Of a DNA stretch of 64,000 nucleotides, positions 56,111 through 64,000 are shown piece after piece. Each line of letters starts with the position of its first letter. Within the stretch, counting starts at the first letter, position 1. The stretch is from Channallabes apus. Lineage: Eukaryota > Chordata > Actinopteri > Siluriformes > Clariidae. The notes under the pieces are model-generated. The model was not told where the DNA came from, searched no databases, and worked only from the letters and a program-made list of their open reading frames with translations. The stretch lies in contig CM060109.1 in the NCBI GenBank assembly GCA_030522415.1, positions 1,211,001 through 1,275,000 of the forward strand. The letters run 5' to 3'. The translations under genes and the position numbers were made by a program.

Positions 56111-57115
56111 TTTTGAAAAGTCCTCCTGCGCCGGAACCACGAATTGTTTTCCCAAACTGAATCTTCACTTAAATCTTTCCTTCTCAACCCAAACAGCCAA
56201 CTCGTACACACGGGTTACCATAGAATGGCAGGGAAGTAGATTACTGACCTGCAAAGGTATTTTCTTTGTACAAGGATATTTAGAATCATGGAGAAGGAAG
56301 GATTTTTCAGGATTTTACATTTAATGAGATGAAAAGACAAAGATGGGAAAAGATAATGTAAGAAAGGGGGAGACTGACAGTGGTTTCTCAAGTCTGTATT
56401 TTTTTTTGTTCTTCTTGTTCTTTATAGTTTTTTTTTTTTTTTTATTATTTTTTTGCACTAATGCTACCCTTTGTCAAAAAAAGAACAATTAGAAATGTCT
56501 ACTCATCTGATTATTATTACTATTATTTTTGTATCCATGCGTATATTTATCTCTTTTATCTTTCTGGTGAAAAATCTGTAAGACACTCTGGTGGCCCCAT
56601 TCATTTTAAACATTCATTCTTCCGTAAAAGGAGAAGGCAAAACTATTAAATATGCTTTTTTTTGTATCTATGATTAGCATTTATTTTTAGCATTTAGCAT
56701 TCAGTTTTTTGCCATGTTATTGTTGCCAAGAGTTTTTTTTTCGATATTTCTTTAAAATATAATAATTTATGCATGCTTTATTAAGAAAAGTGAATAATGT
56801 ATAGTGAGAAGTAAAATAAATTAATGAGTGTGGAGGTTGTAACAATTAATTGCAATTTCAATTAAAAGTGTTTCAGCTGAATAATTGAAGTTAGTCTTAT
56901 TATTTAATAACCACAAACCAAGTTTTGGATATAACCATGCCATTACATTATCAAGTTATGCCTCAGTACTAAACATGTTTGCAATTGAGATTTTTTTTTC
57001 TTAAGCTATGAAACACATTAAAATTAGCATTCACCTTACAGTTGCTATAATTTAATGATAATCATAAGCAAAAAATGTAAAACAAAGGATTCACATTTAT
57101 TACATTTTCACCCAG
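56111..57115. other. AT-rich spacer, no gene
   Basis: No supported coding sequence. Confidence 0.45.
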
Positions 57116-57185
57116 AACGGGATTCGAACCAGGGTCTGGACGATTTTATGCTATTATTTAAGCCACGCTACACCACGTGGAAAAT
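57115..57185 (-). tRNA. tRNA-like relic
   Basis: The minus strand holds a perfect B box (GGTTCGAATCC) and a weak A box (tgtagcgtggct). The acceptor stem does not pair. Possibly a SINE head. Confidence 0.25.
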
Positions 57186-57237
57186 GCTTCAATTTGATTG
57201 GCGGTCACTGAGTGTCAGCTATTCACGGCTGGCCGCC

Positions 57238-57744
57238 GCGGATGATCGAATGATCGCTTGAACAGTGGCTCCGTGGGATGTTCAAGGCTTTGGAAATCTT
57301 TTTGTAGCCTAAGCCTGCTTTAAATTTCTCAATAACTTTATCCCTGTCCTCTGGTGTGTTCTTTGGACGTCATGGTGTTGTTGCTTCCAATATTCTCTTA
57401 GACAACCTCTGAGGCCGTCACAGAGCAGCTGTATTTGTACTGACATTAGATTACACACAGGTGCACTCTATTTAGTCATTAGCACTCATCAGGAAATGTC
57501 TATGGGCAACTGACTGCACTCAGCCCAAAGGGGTCTCAATAATTACGCACACATCTCTATTTGCAGTTATTTATTTGTAAAAAATGTTTGGAATCATGTA
57601 TGATTTTCGTTCCACTTCTCACGTGTACACCACTTTGTATTGGTCTTTCATATGGAATTCCAATAAAATTGATTCATGTTTGTGGCTGTAATGTGACAAA
57701 ATGTGGAAAAGTTCAAGGGGCCGAATACTTTTGCAAGCCACTGT
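57238..57744 (-). mobile_element. Tc1-type transposon, 5' part
   Basis: Right end 'cgaatacttttgcaagccactgta' and ~370 bp of UTR, then the transposase start at ~57371 on the minus strand (M-x-S-K-E-H-T-R, then decayed helix-turn-helix codons FKAGLGYKKISKALN in shifted frames) to ~57238, where it is truncated. Same family as 11915-12223. Confidence 0.85.
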
Positions 57745-57745
57745 A

Positions 57746-58713
57746 ATTACTATATAATACAGTAATAATATATATGAACAAACAGTGGCACAAAATGCAC
57801 ACAAACACTCTGTAACACACAGTAGAACACGATAACTCACTACAGCACACTATACAACACCAATAAACCTGTTATGGAAATTTGTAGTACACAACAAATC
57901 TTACAGACATAAAATATACTTACTCTAAAATCCTAAATTACAGTGTTACGGTGGTTTTAGGGTAAATTTCTACTGTATGCCTGTAAGAGTGTGTTATTCT
58001 GAGTGGTGGTGTTGTGTAATCCATCACACATTCCATCGCACCCACCCGCTCCCGCTATATATCACTCTTTGTTCATCCACTGCCTGCTTAGAATAATTTT
58101 CTTCCCGACCCGACTGCTCCCGCTAAAGGTCTATGTGTTTCCAGAATCTCACATTTAAACCGAAAAAAAGGGATAACAAAAAAAACTGTAGGTTGTACAA
58201 CAATATATTTTATTTTCATTCTTCTTGTCAAGAATGGTTAATATGGAAAAAGTGTTGCAGGGGGGGGACAAATGTAGAAACAATATACAAAATTGTAGCA
58301 ATTTATAATTTTTATTCAAAATATAAATGTGACATTTTTTGTCAACATGGTAGCTTAGGAAAGGTGTAGCTGAAAACAAAAATTACATCTACCAGATATG
58401 CTGTTCAGAAAGGACGTCGGGAACGGTGTATTATTAGACCGCCCACTCCCGTCCAAATTACACCAGTTTCCAACCGCTACCGCATTTTGTTTGTAAATTT
58501 ATTCCCGTGCCGCAAAAAATCTTGTTGGGTCCCGCGGTCTCCCTCTCTCAGACCTCTAAACTGCAGTGTTGCAGTTAATTAATGTGTTTAAGTAAAAGAT
58601 AAGTGATGACTCCACATATGTTAACACCACAGTATGTTAATACATTCACATAAATATTATTAAATATATTTATAAATCTTGTACTTAAAGGTGAGCTGGT
58701 GTCTGAAGGCGTA

Positions 58714-58716
<3 letters not shown>
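57746..58716. other. Possible decayed DNA element, no gene
   Basis: Two blocks with cccgctcccgc-like phrases (58040-58130, 58440-58545) suggest an unnamed repeat. Confidence 0.3.

Positions 58717-58775
<59 letters not shown>
58716..58775. repeat. (CA)n microsatellite
   Basis: About 30 CA units. Confidence 0.95.
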
Positions 58776-58776
<1 letters not shown>

Positions 58777-60435
58777 GAGCTACAGGGATATTCTCAGAAG
58801 TGCTATAATATTTTTGCTGCTTCACTTTACTGTCCAAACTATGGGTTGGATTCATTCAGCTGCTGAGTAGTGAAAAAAAAAAAAAAAAAACTAAAACAGA
58901 TGCTGCTCCTTCAGATTTCCAAGCTAAACACACTGCAAACCTGATTATGCTGAAATTGAGCCCAGTTTAAAAATTTTCATTTAATTATGGAGCATAGGAG
59001 GAGCGTTCCAGTGAATCAGTACTTACTATTCTAGACTCGTTCTTTCTCTCTTTTTTCCCTCCACAGCTCTCATTCTCCTTAGAGAGGACTTAATCTTGCA
59101 GATCACTTGCAGTAATGAATATATTTATGTAACGGATCACTCACTTGTTATGCTTCCTGTACAGCTCAAACGAAGAAATTAAAATAGGATGAAAACAAAG
59201 AGCTTACTCAAACACTTCAATAATACCACAGGGTTAGCGAGGGAGTTCAACTTGACACAAGTTTTTGGTAGTGATCATAGTTTGAAAATCCATTCCTGGC
59301 CTAAATAAACTTCAGTAAAGTGACTTAAATTTTTTTATATTTTTAATGTGCTTTGTTTCTGTAATAGCAGCTCATTAACAGGTCCACATAAAACCATGCA
59401 ATCATTCATAAGGCGAAGTTTATGTAAATATATTAAGAAAGACTCCAGTCAACAACTTCTGCATGTAAAGATATCACGCATTCAGTACAACAGTACAGCC
59501 TCGAGTGCGATATTGATTTATATATAACGGTTCGACAAACACCATTTATTATCAACAGATTATGATATGTTTCTTTATTTAACCAGTTATTTTGGATTGA
59601 TTTGATTGGTTTGGATTAAGGATATCACACATATCCTTTTGCACCTGGTGGAACTAACTAACTGTGATTGGCAGAGGTGGCGACCCAGTTAGACTCAGAG
59701 TTAGTGTAATTAACAGGAGGAGAGAGTAGTTTTAAACTCTTAGCCGAAAGGTAAAGAGAATAAACCATGGAAGTGGTGGACAGTCCTGAGAAACTTACCA
59801 GTAAAAAAATTACTTTATATTTTCACTTATTCCACCTTAGAATTCCAAGTAAAAAAAAGAAAAAGTATGCTAAGTATGTTAAATTCTAGTATGCCAATGC
59901 ATACTTAAGTGTACTTCCTCCAGACTAATGACCTAGTAGACTTGAAGTTTGCTATTTTGGAATAACTAATTTTGTACTAAGTGCATTTAAGTTGGTATTA
60001 AATTGTACAAAACACAATTTTAAGTGTATTAAGTATACTTTTATGTTACATTTAAAGTATATGGCTGTGTGTGTACTAATGTACATACCTGACAGTAATT
60101 AATTAAATGTAAGTATATATTTAATGTATTATTAGTACATTACAGCAATTTTTACTGTATTACCAATACATGATTAATAAACTATGAGTATATTCTTATC
60201 GCAGCAGTAGCTGTTATACTTCTGACCAACTCCAAATTCTAAAAAAAAAGTACACTTTGTGGGTAAAACAAATATACTTTATTGTATCATACAGTACATA
60301 CAACCTTCTATACAGTATTGCCAGTGTTACCAGTACACTAAAGGTGTTTACAAATAATTGACAAATGCTAAATGCATTTTCTACTGTGGTGGATTTTTTA
60401 TTCTCCCCACACCGAAGTTGCCCTAATTTAAAACA
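58776..60435. other. AT-rich spacer, no gene
   Basis: The region 59860-60330 has many degenerate TA-C-T-T/AAGTATA steps (agtatactt-type), which looks like an old low-complexity repeat. Confidence 0.4.
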
Positions 60436-60439
60436 TTAA

Positions 60440-60670
60440 ACAAATACTGTAACTTTAATAAAAGAAATCAAAGAAAGACTTCGGACTACGTGCAGATCTA
60501 GATGAAGTAAGGATAAAGTTTTATTGCAACAATAAAACAAAGTGAGCCAGTCTTGAAAATGCCTAAGATGTGAATCAGAGCATCGCCAAGAACAGACTGA
60601 TCTACTGTGACATAGGTGCCTTCTTTTATACAGTTTTAAAGGGGCGGGACACTCATCTGGCCCCCTCCTT
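60440..60670 (-). mobile_element. LTR-like segment (possible solo LTR)
   Basis: The minus strand shows GC-box-like ggggcgggac complement, TATA box gtataaaag (~60632), a ~70-base transcript-like stretch and AATAAA (~60535), the U3-R order of a retroviral or LTR promoter. Ends and target duplication were not identified. Confidence 0.35.
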
Positions 60671-61034
60671 TGCACAATTATTTTTTTGGTTTCTTATCTA
60701 ATTTTTCAACCATTAAAGTTACATTTATGTTCTATAATTTTTCTATGTCATATACCTCGTCATCTGACTCCACCTCTTATCAATTTTTTCCTTCCAATAT
60801 AACTTATTTTTCTTACAAATTAGTTTCCATTATCTTTTCACTTTTTTTGTTCAACTTAAAAAATATTGGGGTGGCGCTTACGTTGGCTATAAATTCTTGG
60901 TGCTTCTGCTTTACTCTACAATTTTCAAGAGACAGGCCATGGGTATGCATCTTCTACATATTATTTTTATTATTTGTCTAAGTTTGTGAATTTTATTATA
61001 TTTACTTATTTTTTATTCTTCTATTTTTATTCTT

Positions 61035-61481
61035 ATAGCTAATTGCATTTGCACGAATGATCACCACGTCGCTTTGGACGACTCGGACAGCCAGAACAGT
61101 CCGGCTCACAGTCCTACTGACTACACTCCTACTGAACCTGTGATGGACCGGGCCTCGGGGAGTTTTACTGAGGATGAGCCCAAGCCATCTGTATCGCTAC
61201 TGCAGTTTCTAGAGGAGACAGGGCTCACTTTTTCCAAGAATGTTGACCCCAAACCGGGTCCTTCTAAGAGACCGCGTCTGGATAGCCCTTATCCATTTTC
61301 TTTTAGGCCTGTACGACCAGAATCTACAACCCCAGCTCCACCAGTCCTAAAACCTGTTTGTCACGTAAGTGTTGGCACCCAGACCGATGTTAAAGTGTCT
61401 GTTGGTATCCAAACAGATTTTCCTTTCGCACCTGTGCCAAATCCAAATCACGGCATTTCTGTTTCTATTTCCTTTCACTGA
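61035..61481 (+). CDS. Exon-like ORF with tandem TQT motifs, unknown protein
   Basis: A splice acceptor (ttattcttatag, ~61038) opens ~147 codons to TGA at 61479-61481; there is no ATG early in the frame, so it is read as a terminal exon. The peptide is acidic and Pro/Ser-rich (SPAHSPTDYTPTEPVMD), then LLQFLEETGLTF, a basic KRPRLDS patch resembling a nuclear signal, and VSVGTQTDVKVSVGIQTDF. G-T-Q-T-D and G-I-Q-T-D fit the short motif recognised by dynein light chain LC8. I do not recognise the family. It precedes a LINE and might belong to an LTR element, to a host gene or to neither. Confidence 0.35.
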   Translation: MANCICTNDHHVALDDSDSQNSPAHSPTDYTPTEPVMDRASGSFTEDEPKPSVSLLQFLEETGLTFSKNVDPKPGPSKRPRLDSPYPFSFRPVRPESTTPAPPVLKPVCHVSVGTQTDVKVSVGIQTDFPFAPVPNPNHGISVSISFH

Positions 61482-62065
61482 TTTTTAAATTGGTGTTGTC
61501 CTTCCTCACAGGAGGTTTTGCTAATTGACTTCTTATGCATTTTATTTTGCTACTGATGCTTACCCAGGCCCCATGTGTTTTTTTTTATACTTGTTATGTT
61601 GGGCCTAATACTTTGTATTGTATAATATTCACTATGTAGATACACATACTATTTTGTGTCTATTTCTTTATTAAACTTATTATTCATAAAGCTGTGTGTG
61701 TCTTTTGGTTATTTAATTTGACATGTTGCTTATGTATCCAATACCTGTTACATCACAGTTAAGATCACCCCATGTCTGAGATTACATCATATCTGGGACT
61801 ACGTCATAACTGCTGATCTTGTGTCGTGTCTAGGGTTACGACATCATGTGCATCTCCTCTCTAAGATGGCTGCTAGTCTAAGGTTTGTTGGGTGCATACT
61901 GTATACTGAACATCACATGATGTCTTTGCTACTATGACATCACATTGTCCTTGGCTCAACTCTGTTCCTCCTACTTCACTTCTATAAGATAAAATTTATA
62001 GTTTTCTTTAATATTACTGCATGGACAAATATATTTAATTAAAATATGCTTACTGTACCTTTGAT
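61482..62065. other. No gene recognised
   Basis: T-rich 3'-UTR-like sequence after the 61.48-kb stop, including 'attaaacttattattcataaag' (~61670). Confidence 0.35.
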
Positions 62066-62072
62066 GGCAAAA

Positions 62073-62175
62073 CTGGCCTGTTAGGGTGGGACGGTGTCCA
62101 TCCTACTCAGGAAGGTGCTGCTCTCATTTCCTGTAGTATAGCACATAGTCTCAGAAGAGGTCTAGTTAATCAGTG
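62073..62175 (+). pseudogene. LINE ORF1-type SGNH esterase C-terminus
   Basis: GWDGVHPTQEGAALISCSIA, then HSLRRGLVNQ-stop. D-G-V-H-P is the Asp-x-x-His catalytic pair of SGNH/GDSL esterases, a domain known from CR1-type LINE ORF1. The rest of the domain is truncated. Confidence 0.6.
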
Positions 62176-62272
62176 ACAATCCAGAGCCCAGGCCAGGGAG
62201 CAGACAGACAGGCTAAACCAACCGTCTGCTAGCTGCATAGAGTCGTCACTCAGGGTTCACCATATTGAGATT

Positions 62273-64000
62273 GTGTCTGTTCCCCGATCTAAGCAAAAAT
62301 ATAGAAAGACTCAGAAAGTCTGTTTCAATAATCTAATTAACATAAAGACCACAAACTCGGATCACACTGAATGCGCAGCCGGCACCTCTGATCTGAAGCT
62401 AGGATTGTTAAATATTAGATCTCTCGCATCAAAAGCAGTTATTGTTAATGAAATTATCACAGATCAGGAGTTTGATATACTCTGTTTAACTGAAACATGG
62501 GTTAAACAGGACGAGTATGTAGCTCTAAATGAAGCTAGTCCTCCTGGATACAGCTACATACACCAGCCTCGGTTAATTGGTAGAGGAGGAGGTGTCGCAG
62601 TTATTCACAATGATAATTTGACTATTGTACAAAAACACGGACACAAATTTAATTCATTTGAAATTCTTTATAGTAACATAAGTGTATTTAAGTATATTAA
62701 GTCAGCTCAGTCGATTCCACTAATTATATTTTGCAGACCTTCAGGGCCGTATTCTGAATTTCTTAGAGAATTTGCAGATTTCATCTCAGACCTGGTCGTT
62801 TCTGTAGACAAAGTGTTAATTGCGAGAGATTTTAATATTCATTTTGAGAATACAGAAGACACTCTGAGAACAGCATTTATGTCCATACTGGACTCAGTAG
62901 GAGTAAATCAGTGTGTAGTAGGACCTACTCATGAAGCAGGTCACACTTTAGACTTAATAATATTCTTCGGATTAAGTATAAGAAATTTATTCACAATTCC
63001 ACAGTCTGAAGTTATCTCAGATCACTATCTTGTCTCAATTTAAGTGCGTCACAATAATGTACGCAAAGCACTGCGCTACCGTATTAAACGTACATTCACA
63101 TCAACTACCACACAGAGTTTTATCAGTAATCTCCCAGAGTTACCAACTTCGATTAGATCACCATCTGACCCCACAGAACTCGATCAGACGACTGAATATT
63201 TAGAGTCGACATTTCGTTGTACCTTAGATAATGTAGCTCCAGTTAAAAGAAAAATTATTAGAGATAAGAAACTCGCTCCCTGGTATAACGATCACACGTG
63301 CACTTTAAAACAGACTGCTCGGAAATTAGAACATAAATGGCATCAAACTAAATTGTTAGTATTTCAAATAGCATGGAAAGAGAGCATCCTGAACTATAGG
63401 AAAGCTCTTAGTGTAGCTCGATCAATTTATCTCTCCACTCTTATAGAAAATAACAAAAATAATCCTAGATTTTTATTTAATGCCGTAGCCAAATTAACCA
63501 GAAGTAAGACCACTGCAGAAATCTCCACAACAACATCATGCAATAGTGAGGACTTCATGAACTTTTTTAATAATAAAATTGTAAATATTAGGCATAAAAT
63601 TTAGGCTTTGAAAGCGAACAATGTAATTGATGCAGATGTTAACCTAGCCAAGTCAGATCGGAACCTATAATACTTTACTCCGCTTGAAGAGAATGAACTA
63701 ATTTCACTCATTTCTTCTGCAAATTCATCAACTTGTATATCAGATCCTATACCGACACATTTTCTTGAACAGATACCAGCAATAACGGAACCGTTGTTGA
63801 GAAAAATTAATTCCTCACTCAGCATTGGTTATGTTCAAAAATCTTTTAAATTAGCAGTTATCAAACCAATAATTAAGAAACCTCCCCTCGACCCCTGTCA
63901 GCTGTCCAATTACAGGCCAATATCAAACCTCCGCTTGATAGTAGCGGAGCAGCTATGCTCATATCTACATAGAAATAGCATACATGAACTGTATCAGTCA
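62273..64000 (+). pseudogene. LINE ORF2: endonuclease and RT start, three in-frame stops
   Basis: AP-like endonuclease blocks: LLNIRSLASKA (Asn), CLTETWVK (Glu), GRGGGVAVIH, IARDFNIHF (normally GDFN; Gly is Arg), THEAGHTLDLII, SDHYLVSI (Asp-His). Stops: TAA 63041-63043, TAG 63602-63604, TAA 63668-63670, with no frameshift between. Then LAPWYNDHTCTLKQTARKLE (linker), and RT entry FKLAVIKPIIKKPPLDP and NYRPISN (~63850-63920). A strict ATG start is not visible near 62273, where the codon is GTG. Confidence 0.82.

Larger units (their letters stand above)
62070..64000 (+). mobile_element. CR1/L2-group LINE with esterase and endonuclease, cut by window edge
   Basis: Begins within an esterase-like domain, then endonuclease, linker and the first RT blocks, continuing past 64000. 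The reading frame is the same throughout. Confidence 0.8.

Overview
The window reads as a stretch of accessory, repeat-dominated chromosome from a ray-finned fish, probably an ostariophysan (catfish, characin or carp relatives). The evidence is the element mix: DIRS, PIF/Harbinger, Tc1/mariner, piggyBac, hAT-like, L2/CR1-group LINEs, tRNA-derived SINEs with the fish 'gagcgtctgctaaatg' tail, Ty3/Gypsy LTRs, and dense (CA)n, (TA)n and (TCTA)n microsatellites. There is no bacterial-style gene order. Only one segment looks like an intact ordinary host gene: a secreted, serine-rich C-type-lectin-like protein at 31.2-31.95 kb on the minus strand.

Layout. 1-18.3 kb is a nested stack. The outer layer is a DIRS-type tyrosine-recombinase retroelement on the minus strand: left inverted repeat ~18.09-18.29 kb, intact 349-aa ORF1, broken RT, broken RNase H, a tyrosine-recombinase region present as three partial tandem copies, and an internal complementary region near position 150. 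Its RT gene is split by T1 (2411-16178), an element with CCCACAYGG termini, satellite-like arms, and piggyBac-transposase and BEN-like remnants. T1 holds an L2 LINE tail (4178-5034) and a 9.26-kb element T2A (6752-16010). T2A has CAGATGTCGCC termini, a TA target duplication and a solvable empty site. It carries a SAM-family-like terminal exon, a 142-bp tandem array and pieces of Tc1 and hAT-like elements. Partial relatives of T2A lie at ~24.7-25.65 and 48.0-49.4 kb.

18.3-28 kb holds Tc1 and DDE fragments, a very young Ty3/Gypsy element (19852-23351) whose 703-bp LTRs differ at one base by eye and whose internal deletions leave one long fused gag/integrase-fragment ORF, a decayed Gypsy integrase fragment and a SINE. 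28-36 kb holds SINEs with clear target duplications, the lectin-like gene and a second LTR element (33710-36061) that codes only for coiled-coil/proline-rich repeats. 36-45 kb holds LINE and SINE tails, tRNA-Glu-like relics, a (TA)n hairpin, a solo LTR, a DIRS end, a retroviral Env transmembrane-subunit remnant and a PIF/Harbinger element sitting in that superfamily's known target motif.

45-64 kb holds a mariner/Tc1 element lacking its second catalytic Asp, a duplicated SINE, the third T2-like end, a second Tc1 element inserted into a TCTA microsatellite, a nearly complete L2 RT gene (~53.66-56.11 kb), another Tc1 fragment, an unidentified exon-like ORF with tandem TQT motifs (61.03-61.48 kb), and a CR1/L2-group LINE with esterase and endonuclease domains running off the right edge. 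These genes do not form a pathway; the biology is successive transposition and decay. No complete novel system is demonstrated. The best leads are the unclassified T2 family, the young fused-ORF Gypsy derivative, the Env fragment and the TQT-motif ORF.
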